From Solenopsis invicta (lineage: Eukaryota > Arthropoda > Insecta > Hymenoptera > Formicidae): 64,000 nt of DNA. Both the position numbers and the translations under genes were made by a program. A model generated the notes under the pieces. It saw only the letters and a program-made list of their open reading frames with translations. It had not been told where the DNA came from and searched no databases. The stretch lies in assembly GCF_016802725.1 (NCBI RefSeq), contig NW_024105257.1, positions 2,501 through 66,500 on the forward strand. Reading direction: 5' to 3'. Of the stretch, positions 10,779 to 20,933 are shown in pieces. How positions within the stretch are numbered: position 1 is the stretch's first letter; each line of letters begins with the position of its first letter.

Positions 10779-10804
10779 GGGTGGGACGGGTGGTCTGAAA
10801 CAGG
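10779..10804. repeat. internal transposon-terminus-like motif
   Basis: GGGTGGGACGGGTGGTCTGA followed by AACAGG looks like the outer terminus of this element family (compare 11190-11205 and 14024-14040). It lies just inside the right TIR. It may mark the end of an element that inserted between the arms of an older palindromic copy. Confidence 0.6.
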
Positions 10805-11211
10805 TATATTTTTCATTGCATTTTCTTGTAGTCGATTTCGAGAGCTTTCCAAAACACTATAAATAAGTTTATTTTGGTTAAGGACTTTCCGAGTTATGAC
10901 GCTTGAAGGTAACAGTACACCGTAACTTTCAAGCCTCACAACTCGGAAAGTACTCAACGAAAATAAACTTTCTTATAGTGTTTTGGAAAGGTCTTGACAC
11001 CAGCTATTAGATTCTGGAACCAAAAATGAGGTGTCCTATTTAAAAAAGTTAATGTTATTTTGATCTGACCTTGGCGACGCCATCCAAGGTCAAACTGATA
11101 AAATCAGTAAATAGATCTTTTAAAACCCTACAACTTTTGTCTGAAACATTTTTCTTTAAAATGTCGCGTTTACGAAAAAATCGGGTGGGACGGGTGGTCT
11201 GGGACACCCGG
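10805..11211 (-). repeat. right 407-bp TIR of DD41D copy 1
   Basis: Inverted partner of 8317-8723. Its inner edge TATATTTTTCATTGC pairs with GCAATGAAAAATATA at 8709-8723, so joining the two arms would make a continuous palindrome. Confidence 0.93.
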
Positions 11212-11217
11212 TATATA

Positions 11218-11516
11218 CAGGGGGTTTCAGACCACCCGTACACCCCTCTTCTCTTCGCAGGATTAGGACCAATCAAAAATATGTTCAGACGAAAGTTGTA
11301 GGGTTTCAAAAGATCTATTCAATGATCTTATCAGTTTGACCTTGGATGGCGTCGCCAAGGTCAGATCGAAATCACATTAAGTTTTTTAAATGGAACACCC
11401 TATGTTTGATTCCAGAATCTAATAGTTGGTGTCAAGACCTTTCCAAAACACTATAAGAATGTTTATTTTCGTTGACTACTTTCCGAGTTGTGCGGCTTGA
11501 AAGTTACACTACCGCC
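11218..11516 (+). repeat. 299-bp TIR of DD41D copy 2 (low-coordinate arm)
   Basis: Pairs with 13750-14048. Shares TTTGACCTTGGATGGCGTC with copy 1. Lacks the extra inverted segment that enlarges the TIR of copy 1. Confidence 0.92.
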
Positions 11517-11780
11517 AGCATCAGCATTACTCAAGATGTACCATGTGGTGGTTACTTAGGCGGATTTAATCTTGTGTGTGGGTGTGTGCATACGTGCATG
11601 CGTATGTGTATGGGGGAGGAAAAGGGGAGTCAAAGTTTTATGTACTCTGCTTTTATTTATTAACTGGATTGATTATGTTTGATGATCAATCATGTCCAGA
11701 TTGACTGTATGCATTTTCCCGTGCTTAGCATTATCCAGAATGAACGACGTAGACGTGACGAGAATTTCATCCCATTGGTG

Positions 11781-12228
11781 CTTGATTCACGTGAGTCCCC
11801 TTGCCTCTCATGTTTGGGGTGCTTGATTCACGTGAGTCCCCTTGCCTCTCACGTTTGTGGTGCTTGATTCACGTGAGTCCCCTTGCCTCTCACGTTTGGG
11901 GTGCTTGATTCACGTGAGTCCCCTTGCCTCTCACGTTTGTGGTGCTTGATTCACGTGAGTCCCCTTGCCTCTCACGTTTGGGGTGCTTGATTCACGTGAG
12001 TCCCCTTGCCTCTCACGTTTGGGGTGCTTGATTCACATGAGTCCCCTTGCCTCTCACGTTTGGGGTGCTTGATTCACGTGAGTCCCCTTGCCTCTCACGT
12101 TTGGGGTGCTTGATTCACGTGAGTCCCCTTGCCTCTCACGTTTGGGGTGCTTGATTCACGTGAGTCCCCTTGCCTCTCACGTTTGGGGTGCTTGATTCAC
12201 GTGAGTCCCCTTGCCTCTCACATTCGGG
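11781..12228 (-). repeat. 41-bp hairpin minisatellite, 11 copies, after transposase stop
   Basis: Eleven copies end 22 bp beyond the transposase stop. On the coding (minus) strand each folds as ACGTGAG - loop AGGCAAGGGGA - CTCACGT. The CACCCC spacer and GGCAAGGGGA loop core match the 43-bp array of copy 1, while the stem bases are replaced on both sides. Confidence 0.95.
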
Positions 12229-12249
12229 AATGAATGAGTGTATGTTTTG

Positions 12250-13311
12250 TTAAGCGACTAAATGTTCAAAGTCAGCACCATTCTCTGCGATGCAAGCATC
12301 AACTCTATTTTGAAAATCATTGGTTGCTCGAAGAATTTCCTCGGCACGTAAGGATCGAATTGCTTCACTTATTCTACGAATCATATTATCCCTCGTAGTC
12401 GGACGTTCATGATAGACCAAGTTTTTTATCCTTCCCCAGAAATAATAATCAAGGACGGTGAGATCTGGTGATCGGGGTGGATAATTGATTGGACCGTATT
12501 TGCCTATCCACTTGTCGGGGAACATAGTATTTAATGCCGCACGAGCAACTCTCGATGTATGAGACGGACATGCATCTTGTTGGAACCACATGTTCAGGCG
12601 CAATTGCAGAGGAATATTTTCTAGTAAGACAGGAAGATCTGTCATTATCAAGGCGGAATATCTATCACCGTTTAGATTTTCGTCAAAGAAAACTGGACCT
12701 ATGATTTGACTTCCAATAATTCCACACCAAACATTGACTTTCCAAATGGTTTGATGATCTACTTCTCTCAACCAGTGAGGATTATTTTGTGCCCAATAAC
12801 GAGAGTTCCAAGTATTAACAGATCCATCACTTTTAAGTGTACATTCGTCAGAAAATAAAATTTTCAAGTGGAAATCAAGTGGTTGCTGTCTTATAAAGCT
12901 GCAAAATACAAGTCTCCGTCTAATATCGTTATAATTCAACGCTTGATGAACAGACATTCTGTAAGGGTGAAATTTGTTATTTTTTAGAATGCGCCAAACA
13001 CTGATTTTACTAACACCAGAATCTTGTTCTCGTCGTCTTAAAGAATCATAAGGGTTCAATTCTGTCGATGCAAGAATTTCCACTGTTCTTTCATCCATAA
13101 TCGGACGACGAATTTGTGTACCTTTGTTATTTCGAGGCTGAACGACACCTTTAATTTTGATTCGTTTAGCCAAACGTGAAAAAACATTTCGCGAGTGAGG
13201 AGTCCGATCAGGATAACGTTCCCGCCACAATCTTTCCGCTGCAATGAATGTACCTCGACACTCACCTAAAATTAGCAGCATATCATATGCTTCTTCATTG
13301 GAATAAGACAT
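12250..13311 (-). CDS. DD41D mariner-type transposase, intact
   Basis: 353 residues from MSYSNEEAYDML to the stop with no interruption. An N-terminal helix-turn-helix region (about residues 1-130, with RERYPDRTPHSRNVFSRL) is followed by the DDD catalytic core. ILFSDECTLKSDG gives the first Asp, WFQQDACPSHTS the second, and SPDLTVLDYYFWG the third, with 41 residues between the second and third. Expected activity is DNA cleavage and strand transfer at TIR ends into TA targets, in the nucleus. Start chosen because it aligns with the homologous start in copy 1. The intact frame plus matched 299-bp TIRs make this the most plausible active DNA transposon in the window. No transcription evidence is available here. 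Confidence 0.93.
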   Translation of the reverse strand: MSYSNEEAYDMLLILGECRGTFIAAERLWRERYPDRTPHSRNVFSRLAKRIKIKGVVQPRNNKGTQIRRPIMDERTVEILASTELNPYDSLRRREQDSGVSKISVWRILKNNKFHPYRMSVHQALNYNDIRRRLVFCSFIRQQPLDFHLKILFSDECTLKSDGSVNTWNSRYWAQNNPHWLREVDHQTIWKVNVWCGIIGSQIIGPVFFDENLNGDRYSALIMTDLPVLLENIPLQLRLNMWFQQDACPSHTSRVARAALNTMFPDKWIGKYGPINYPPRSPDLTVLDYYFWGRIKNLVYHERPTTRDNMIRRISEAIRSLRAEEILRATNDFQNRVDACIAENGADFEHLVA

Positions 13312-13749
13312 GGCTAAATAAACCTAAACTAATAAAGAGGGTCGGATTTTTGTTGCGCGATTGATACTGATATGACGGTTATTGAAGACGTAGGTGACAA
13401 GTTTGAGAGAGTTATTGTCACTCGTGTTGAGTTGAGTCACAATAGCGTTGTGGTGAATACATCTCTACTACATCCTATGCAAATAACAATATGTATAAAA
13501 TCACGGGTTAGACATCGTTACGCAGAAAGCCGCGCTCGTTATTGTTCGTGTGCTACCGTTAAAGTAATAATGTAATTACATAATATTATGACATACATAT
13601 GTATGTGACTATCTACGGTCGCGACAGCTAACTTTCACGATTTTTCATGATCTGTTTTTGTTGGCCCGGCTCGCGTGTTTACTTTCTTTGTGTCGGCTGC
13701 ACGGCTTTCTGCGTAACGCGTGATTTTATATTGTTATTTACATGGTGTT
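13312..13749. other. 5' non-coding interior of DD41D copy 2
   Basis: Between the transposase start and the inner edge of the high-coordinate TIR. Contains no ORF I can support. Presumably holds the transposase promoter. The segment CTGCGTAACG near 13707 recurs inverted near 13516 (CGTTACGCAGAAAGCCG), a short internal inverted repeat. Confidence 0.5.
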
Positions 13750-14048
13750 GGCGGTAGTGTAACTTTCAAGCCGCACAACTCGGAAAGTAGTCAACGAAAA
13801 TAAACTTTCTTGTAGTGTTTTGGAAAGGTCTTGACACCAGCTATTAGATTCTGGAATCAAAAATAGGGTGTTTCATTTAAAAAACTTAATGTGATTTCGA
13901 TCTGACCTTGGCGAAGCCATCCAAGGTCAAACTGATAAGATCATTGAATAGATCTTTTGAAACCCTACAACTTTCGTCTGAACATATTTTTGATTGGTCC
14001 TAATCCTGCGAAGAGAAAAGGGGTGTACGGGTGGTCTGAAACATCCTG
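13750..14048 (-). repeat. 299-bp TIR of DD41D copy 2 (high-coordinate arm)
   Basis: Inverted partner of 11218-11516, with a handful of substitutions. Confidence 0.92.
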
Positions 14049-14280
14049 TGTATGTATGTATGTAAAATACATATGTGTTTATCGCATAAACTAGGATTAC
14101 TGCAATATTAATAAATTAACTACTTTTTTCTTACGCATACAATTGAATCGATTTTGTTAAAATCCTTTTTTTTAAAACAGTGCCTTTTTCATAATTTACA
14201 ATCTTTTTCATTTATCCTAGTTTGCGATAAGCAGACATATTATGTATGTTACATATATGTAAAAGTAGAATGCTTTCTAT

Positions 14281-14612
14281 GATCGCAGCTAGATCTTTGT
14301 GCTTGTATTATTTGTGTGATTTTATACTTTCTTCAAATTCAATAAACTGTGTGCCGAATTGTTTCTTCAGTCATAATACAGCCCTACATTGAACAAGATT
14401 TTACTAATATCATTAAAATTGAAATTAATATTAACTCTTCCCCTCCCCTAAAAAAAACTGCAAAGAATTTATTGCAAAAAATATCACCTCAGCCAGGGTT
14501 CAATGTAAGGCTCTGTTATGACTAACAAACAATTCGGCGAACAGTTTATTGAATTTCAGGAAAATGTATAAAATCACACAAATAAAACAAGCACAAAGAT
14601 CTAGCTGCGATT
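14281..14612. mobile_element. foldback MITE with ~115-bp arms
   Basis: Arm 14281-14394 (starting GATCGCAGCTAGATCTTTGT) is the inverted copy of 14498-14612, with about 10 percent mismatch. Loop of about 100 bp. No coding capacity. Surrounding sequence to 14880 is AT-rich and otherwise featureless. Confidence 0.85.
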
Positions 14613-14883
14613 AGAATTCTTGTTCAAGTTGTATTGTAAATTGATTTATTGCGTATTGTTTATTGATTTATTGCTAATTTATTTCATTGTTAATTGAATT
14701 TATCGCTTTATTTATATTTCGATATGTTTAATCTATAATGTATGATTAAGTAAATATACATAACACATATTGTATTTACATTTATGCAAAATAAAATATG
14801 ACAATTTTATTTTTACCAGTATTTCCTTCGTAATGTTTTCTTTTTTCCCTAATTATTATTAATATTAACTATTACCGACAGAT

Positions 14884-15162
14884 ACCTAAATATTACCGAC
14901 AGATATTGCTTAGTAGCAAGTAGTTCCATTTTACTTGAGGTGGTACAGCGAGGACGCCACTGACGCTGGCTTCATCGAAATACACGGGAGATTGGAAGCC
15001 CTGGTGGGAACGTTGTAGAACGCCACGGTCGGCGCGCGTGTCGCCGCGTGGTCGCACGGCGAAGTTCGGCTATGCGCGCACATGATCTCCCACTACGCTC
15101 GGTGTTCGTCGTTCGGTGGACGGAACGGAGGCGCGCGGATGGTGGAGGGGCGTATTGTTACA
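14884..15162 (-). mobile_element. LTR-like GC-rich segment, inverted relative to 7045-7160
   Basis: On the minus strand it begins TGTAACAATACGCCCC (at 15162), a typical LTR start. It continues GC-rich through GCGTGTCGCCGCG before reaching the part shared with 7045-7160. The other boundary and target duplication were not found, so it may be a truncated LTR. The ORF at 15048-15374 crosses the LTR edge and is not credible. Confidence 0.45.
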
Positions 15163-15534
15163 AATTTAATAAGTATACATTATTTTATGGTTTATTAAAA
15201 CATTATAATGTTATTCAACTTTCTAACTATAGGAAAAAACAAATATGTATATTAATTTTTTGGAATAAATACTTTTTTATAAATAATGTATCAATAAATG
15301 AGGCCCACGTGTACATTTATTGTTATAGGCATTGTCATTTGTTTATTATATATGTGACTTGGAACAGAGAATAACAATTTTCAATGATACTAACTTTCCA
15401 TAAGCTAAAATTGCACTAATATAGACAGAATTTCTTAAAGTTAAAATATTAATAAATTAATTAAAAACAAATACAATTTCAAGGCTCTTATGAATAATAT
15501 TTCAAATAAAACAAGACAAATTAGGGAACCGTGC
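15163..15534. other. no feature seen
   Basis: AT-rich sequence between the LTR-like segment and the Penelope-like 3' end. Nothing supportable. Confidence 0.5.
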
Positions 15535-16760
15535 TGGATGTTGCGCCAAAAACAAACAAATGCCAAATAAATGTAAACGTTTTGACCTTTAATCAACTGT
15601 CTTCTTCAGTACAAGAATTTAGTTTCTATAACAATAAGCATTTTAAATTACATTAAGATTACAAATCTCATCACAAATTAACGCATTAAATTAGTTGACA
15701 AACAAAAATCTCTTACCGAATATGAAAATGTGACATCCGCTTACAAAACTCGTGATATTCATCAGAAACAACGTAGTCTAAATGATAATCTCGAGGACCG
15801 TGAATAGATATCGTTTTCGGAATATGATCTGGTAAAAACAGAACAAAATGCATCATCAAGAGAACAAGTAGAGACTAAAAGGGGGGAACAACTACAAATA
15901 ATTTGGAAACAAAAGTGTCAACAAGTCAATTTATAAAACAAGCAAACGAGAACAAAAAATAATGAAAAGTACAGAACTGTACAAGTCAAGTAATAAAATT
16001 GTAAAAGGGGAGAAAAATATAATTAAGTGAAATCTGTACAAGTCAAAGTAATAAAATTGTAAAAATATTAGTATATATCATACCCATGAGTTCCGAAAAC
16101 TATATCCTGTAAGAGGTTGATAAGAATGTCACAACACGTGTGAGAAACAAAAGCGAAAGAGAAATATCAGAAACAGAAGGATAGGAGTGGAGAGAAGGAA
16201 GGGATGAGACGTTAAAGAGGAGAAATCCGTTCGAGAATCGGAAGATACGCGTCAGGGAGAAGTTCGGTATCGCTCTGTTTGTTTAGTCTTTTTGCTTGTT
16301 TTTTGATATGCAATATTTCAGATATTGATCTTTTTACAAAAGATGGTTTTTTGTCTAAAATTTCTACGTTCTCCCAATCAAAATCATGGTTATTCTCGAT
16401 ACGATGTTTTGAAATAACCGAGGGAGAACAAGCTTTTCTAATATCTGCTTTGTGTTCAGAGACTCTCGTTTTTAACTGACGTTTGTTCTGTCCCACGTAA
16501 AAAGACTCGCAATCTCTACAATTGATTTTATAGACTACGTCGTTACACGATAGTCGATCAATATGATCTTTTCCCGTGATTATAAACTTATTAAGCTTAT
16601 ATGGGATTGTGAAGGCTACATTGCAGTCATACTTACTAGGGAACGACAAATATTTCTCAGATACCGAATTGACGTAAGGAATCCTGAAATACTTTGTCGC
16701 ATTCTTATTCACCTCACCAGTGTTATTTTTGTGAAAGATATTTTAGCCTAAGTTGGATCA
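15535..16760 (-). mobile_element. Penelope-like retroelement, 5'-truncated
   Basis: Minus strand carries the C-terminal GIY-YIG endonuclease ORF (16212-16712) followed by a long 3' untranslated region. It ends with CTGAAGAAGACAGTTGATT (about 15600-15612) and a TTTGGCGCAACATCCAGCAC end. I associate this terminal motif with insect Penelope-like elements (from memory). The reverse transcriptase domain is absent upstream, so it is a truncated insertion. Confidence 0.75.
16212..16712 (-). pseudogene. Penelope-like GIY-YIG endonuclease C-terminal fragment
   Basis: 167 codons. The core DVVYKINCRDCESFYVGQ holds both the CxxC knuckle that precedes the nuclease in Penelope proteins and a GIY-YIG-like signature (YKI and YVG). 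It is followed by KRQLKTRVSEHKADIRK (catalytic Arg and His region) and FDWENVEILDKKPSF, all typical of Penelope endonucleases. The nuclease nicks target DNA to prime reverse transcription. The fragment starts with no upstream RT motifs and the frame is closed above 16760. It is therefore a 5'-truncated remnant despite an open C-terminal frame. Confidence 0.85.
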
Positions 16761-17359
16761 TGGAAAATATGAAATTTAATGGGTAATTGAATCGAAGTTA
16801 ATCAAGACGTCGCCACAATTGCTGGTAAAAAATCATTTGCCTTGTTCAGCTAATTTTCTTAAATTCCGGTATGGAAATTCTTCCACACCGAAATTGACGG
16901 AGAATATGCAACCGCCGTCATTTGCCAAGATAATGAAATGAATTTCATTACAGGCCAAATTAAAAGCTTGTCAAAGTCCCAAGCAGCTGAAGGTTGTAGC
17001 AGAAAGGCTCGATCCAGGAAACAAATTATCCCCATCCAGAGGCTCGATGGAAGTCAAGGAGCACGTTAACCGGCCTCAGGACAACACTAACTAAATTTTA
17101 AGATTAACTTTACATTATTATACCAAAATAAATTAATAATTATTACACAGACTTTCAGTTAATAAGTTATTAACTCATATTCATTTACATGTTAGATTTA
17201 AAGAAACAATAGTACCACATTACAGCAATATTCAAATCTATACAATGTATAAATTAATTTTAACAAATTTTTATACCTTTTGGTACTTAGTAAACCAATG
17301 TACGTAATAAAGTTAAAACCATTTCATTTACTTTCTTAATTTTAGTTGTTACATTATAT
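16761..17359. other. no feature seen
   Basis: Mixed sequence left of a solo LTR. A moderately GC-rich stretch (16900-17080) has no sustained ORF. I cannot assign it. Confidence 0.4.
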
Positions 17360-18365
17360 TGTGACGATGCACCCCGTATAAAAAACATCGCCACGGCAAA
17401 CATCAGCCGAAAAGGCCGCCGGGCCATAACCGGGGGTGCCGTGGGCACCCACTTTTAAGAATCCAAGACCGCGATACCGCCTGGCGACAAACATCGCCAG
17501 AAGAAACGCGCCGAGCCATCGCATGCGCTGAGTCGGCGCGCACGCGCTCTCGGAGGATACGCGGTCCTCCCTACCCTGACGACTCCGCCGTCAAGCGCCG
17601 AGAAAAATAACGGAGGCGAGCGGAGTCGCTCGGTATAAATAGGGCCTCCGCGACGAGAAACTACACTCTACCACCGATCAGCTTCCCGATCACGGTCCGC
17701 TGCGTCGGCGATATCCTGCTCCTAAAGTCGGAAAACCCGGTCGAAGAGTGCTTGGCCGCGGCGAGAGGGTATTCCGCCTTCGACACAAATCCTTTCCACA
17801 TACACCAGCCTACGCAAACCGAGGACCACGAGTCTCGGTCCGCGAGCCGGTCCCCGGCGACCCAGAGGCTGCCCTCCTCTCCTCGCGACACCCAGCAAAA
17901 CCGCGACCGCCGTGTTCGGGGTCCCGGGTCAAGGTACTTGACAGGGTGTCGCGCGTCCGACCTGCCTGCGACGATCCCGTCGCGAGACCGCCATACCGCG
18001 CGGGAATCCGATCCGCCCAAGATAATCGCGTCACCACAGCTAGCCCGCGAACCGTACCGTAGGCCACGCCTACCGCGTCGCCGAAACACGACACACAGGC
18101 CGCGGGGCCGCACCCACACGGAATCGCGCCGATACGCTCCCGTGTAATCTAGCGCCGGGACGCACCTATACATAAGCACCTGTATATATGTAAATAACTC
18201 GAACGTGTACATATCATTTAGGAAATATATCTGTGTAACTGCATTCGAACTCATCGAGTAATTCAAACCGTCCCGACGACCTTCCTTTCTCCCGCGTCGA
18301 ATTTTCGCGGTCTTGCACCGGGAGCCCGACAAGCTGATCCGCGCGCGGAAAGTCGGTAAATTACA
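17360..18365 (+). mobile_element. solo LTR, 1006 bp, ATAT target duplication
   Basis: Starts TGTGACGATGCACCCC and ends GTCGGTAAATTACA. ATAT flanks both sides (17356-17359 and 18366-18369), a 4-bp duplication typical of Ty3/gypsy integration. A TATA box CGGTATAAATAGGG lies near 17630, about 270 bp in. GC-rich composition contrasts sharply with the flanks. No internal region follows, so it is the product of LTR-LTR recombination. Long ORFs on both strands here (for example 17661-18332 minus) reflect GC content and are rejected. Confidence 0.85.
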
Positions 18366-18971
18366 ATATATTACTTAAGCAGCGGCTTAATGGAGAGCCA
18401 TATCATAATGATAAATAATTCCAGGCGTATGGGATTTAAAGCAACGGTTTTACTTTCTTTAGTTACTTAATTAAAACTTTATTAATATGCACAAATTCGT
18501 GCAAAATCTAAATTAAAAAAAAATTAGGATTAACAAATTTAAGAACCAACAGTTTCTCACATAAGTGGTGTATGAGACCACTAAACTAAATAAATAAAAT
18601 TGCAAACATTTTTCCGTTTCTATTGAATTGTTTTGAGCTTGTTACTATAAATGTATAAAAGTTATTTGTGTAAATATTTCGTTTCAATTTATTTTATTGA
18701 GTAGCGGCTCACTAAAGAATCATATATAATGCAAACATCATATCTAGCATTATAGGAAGTAAAAATAGAATTTTGTTTTATTATTCAGTTTTAAAATAGT
18801 TGTTAAGCGTGTGTAGAAGTATGCAAGTATAAATTTAATAATTAACTTTAAATAAAATTGTTAATAAGATTAGGAACCGACAATGTGATTCTGCTGCTGT
18901 GTTCCCAAGGAGGAACTCGTTAGAACAGCAACATAACCATTAAGGAACCCGCTCTCTTTCTAGAAGGTCCC
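18366..18971. other. no feature seen
   Basis: AT-rich spacer after the solo LTR. Nothing supportable. Confidence 0.5.
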
Positions 18972-19007
18972 AGAAGTTTTCAGAAGCTTCTAGAATGTTC
19001 TAGAAGC
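18972..19007. promoter_or_regulatory. heat-shock-element-like array
   Basis: GAAGCTTCTAGAATGTTCTA then GAA (18983-19005) is five perfect alternating nGAAn/nTTCn units. Two weaker units precede it (GAAGTTTTCAGAA). This matches the HSF-trimer binding consensus. No downstream gene is evident on either strand within 500 bp. A poly-A signal AATAAACTTT lies near 19549, so this may be promoter DNA of an unidentified retroelement or an orphaned promoter. Confidence 0.6.
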
Positions 19008-19905
19008 TTTCATGCTGGCTGGCACTTGACTCCGGTTCGTTTTTGGGAGAGAAGCGTGCCCGGCCATTCGGATAGTGACGGGCGTAATGGACGCACGCGG
19101 TATTCCGGGCTCTCGTGAAAAAACTTTCCAGATTATCCGTTTCATTTTCGTAATCATTATAGCTATCGGTGGACTGAAACCACGAGTGCGTAATTGCGAG
19201 ACAATTGTGTGCGCGGATATTCGGCAAAGTTATCCGAAAGAATAATCCGACCACGAACATAATTAGGCATTTATTTTGTAACTTAGTTAAGTCAATTATT
19301 TCTTCTCTACATCGCGTCGTGCGTATTGCGCGATCAATCGGCGCGAGTTTTCGTTCATTACATTGACGATTATCACATCGTAATTAGAGACATTGCGAAT
19401 AACGGCCGTTGGGCTACGTGGCGTACGTCGTTTGTTGAGACGCGACCATTTTGTAAGCGGGTGTGTGCATGGACGTATGCGTGTGCGGGTTGGATATAAG
19501 ACAAGGATGTAAATACGATTGAAGGGCAAACAATTGTGCTTATTCATAATAAACTTTATTGTTTAACATATTACATCTATACTAAATCGAGTACATTATT
19601 CAATTCCCCGCGAATAATCCACACGCTGAACGCGCACTCACCATCATAACGTCATCAACTACGCAGTGCCTTACGCGAGGGGACGCGTGAGAAGTCTCTT
19701 GTTAAGAGAAGTATCCTGAGCCGAAGATCCAGAGAATCTCGTGGCAACAGCAATCCAATGGAAAGTTATCCCCGTGGATAAGAAATCTCACTTCCGTTTC
19801 CATTGTCGATCCTCGCCAACGTTTGAGACATTTCTTGCAATAGTTAAATACAAAGTATTTATTGCAACAAGAGTTTGTAAATCTTACCAACGATTTTTTC
19901 CTGTT
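19008..19905. other. unassigned GC-moderate region
   Basis: Follows the heat-shock-like array. Contains an AATAAA signal near 19549 and a GATATAAGACAAGG stretch near 19493, so it may be part of an LTR-like element. I could not find paired ends. ORFs on the minus strand (19000-19547) show no recognisable protein. Confidence 0.35.
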
Positions 19906-20933
19906 TGTAACAACCTGTTTTGTCCGAGCGCGGACGAGCTCGGAGAAGCCAGGGCTCGAAGGAAGGTTGCCGGGTTAATTAATTCCGAGATCGGACGTGC
20001 GTTTAATGAGAAACTACTTTATTTAAGATATAATACTGACAATATGCGCACGTAGTTCGGGGATACACGAGGTGTATCCGCGACGGTACGGTGACGCGAT
20101 TTTACAATAATAAGACGCGGTATTTACAGAACGGGGATCTATTTACATTCTCTCGGTCGCTCGCACTCGGCCTGCGGCCGGTATGAGAGAGCGCACGATA
20201 GCGCAGTCTCGCTCGCTTGGTTCGGTGTCGTCGCGAGGGTTCCACGGTGTTTACGTCGTCGCCGGCTTTGTTGATCCGCGACGCGCGCGGGTCGGGACGC
20301 CCTACGTTGGAAGCCGCGCCGGTGTTCCGCGAATTCGCGACAGATGCGCGGCGGGATTCCCTTAGTAGGGAATCCCCGACATGAGTCGGTGCCGGCTGCC
20401 TCGAGATTTCTCGATGGAGGCAGAGACCTCTCTACCCCCTTGGTGGCAGTCGTTACCGCGGACTCTCGGACGGAGATGGGTTTGAGAGAATCGTTGAGAT
20501 CTCTCAACGGTGGCAGAGCTCGCTCTACCACGCGGATTTCCTGGGTCTGGCTCGGAGGCTGGACCGGAGAAGAGTCGATCTCTCCGTGAGATCGTCCGCC
20601 TTTTATACCCCGATCTCGGAGAGTCGGGGATGTTCGAGTGGGGAGTTCGGTTCTTCTCGGAATACAGCATCCCCGCTGCTCCGAGATCGGTCCGGTATCG
20701 CGCTCTCGCTTGAGCGTACGCCTCTCTGTTGCTCCAACGCCAGGAGCATGCGAATCCGTGCGCGTGCGCGCGGACTTCGGGCGTTTAACGGCGCGCTTGT
20801 CGGACCGTTCGCGCGCGCGTGTGTGAGGCGATTATCGGCGCGTAGCGCCTGTTCGTCTATCCGGCGGGTGTTCGGCCGGACAGGGGAGCGGTTCGTGGCC
20901 CCAGGGGGAACGATGCGGAGGTGCATCGTTACA
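19906..20933 (-). mobile_element. solo LTR, 1028 bp, TGTT target duplication
   Basis: Minus strand begins TGTAACGATGCACCTCC and ends ACAGGTTGTTACA. TGTT flanks both ends (19902-19905 and 20934-20937). Minus-strand TATA box GGGGTATAAAAGGCGG near 20595 and AAATAAAG poly-A signal near 20015 fit LTR order U3-R-U5. Same terminal style (TGTAAC...GTTACA) and 4-bp duplication as the gypsy element at 50125, but the internal sequence is different, so it is another family. All ORFs inside are GC artefacts. Confidence 0.88.

Larger units (their letters stand above)
8317..11211 (+). mobile_element. DD41D mariner-type transposon, copy 1, with 407-bp TIRs
   Basis: Begins CCGGGTGTCCCAGACCAC and ends in its complement ...GGGACACCCGG, flanked by TA on both sides. 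The inverted repeats are 407 bp each (8317-8723 and 10805-11211), far longer than the about 30 bp usual for mariners. It encloses a transposase (9213-10267) and a hairpin minisatellite. A GC-rich stretch at 8740-8950 between the left TIR and the transposase differs in composition and may be promoter or foreign. A second terminus-like motif at 10779-10804 suggests a composite history. It ends only 6 bp before copy 2. Confidence 0.9.
11218..14048 (-). mobile_element. DD41D mariner-type transposon, copy 2, apparently complete
   Basis: Begins CAGGGGGTTTCAGACC and ends in the imperfect complement GGTCTGAAACATCCTG. TIRs are 299 bp each (11218-11516 and 13750-14048). The left flank is TA; the right flank reads TG, so that duplication has probably mutated. 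It encodes an uninterrupted transposase on the minus strand with a hairpin minisatellite just after its stop. TIRs share long segments with copy 1, including the GACCTTGG dyad, so both belong to one family. It begins 6 bp after copy 1. Confidence 0.9.

Noticed and set aside
10283..12228. CRISPR-like arrays (regular repeats with dyads)
   Set aside because: Units are contiguous minisatellites without unique spacers, inside eukaryotic transposons.
15048..15374. 108-codon ORF
   Set aside because: Starts in GC-rich LTR-like DNA and ends in AT-rich flank, so it crosses an element boundary.
17661..18332. Long ORFs on both strands (up to 223 codons)
   Set aside because: They lie wholly inside a GC-rich solo LTR with clear ends and target duplication; several frames are open at once and no domain is present.
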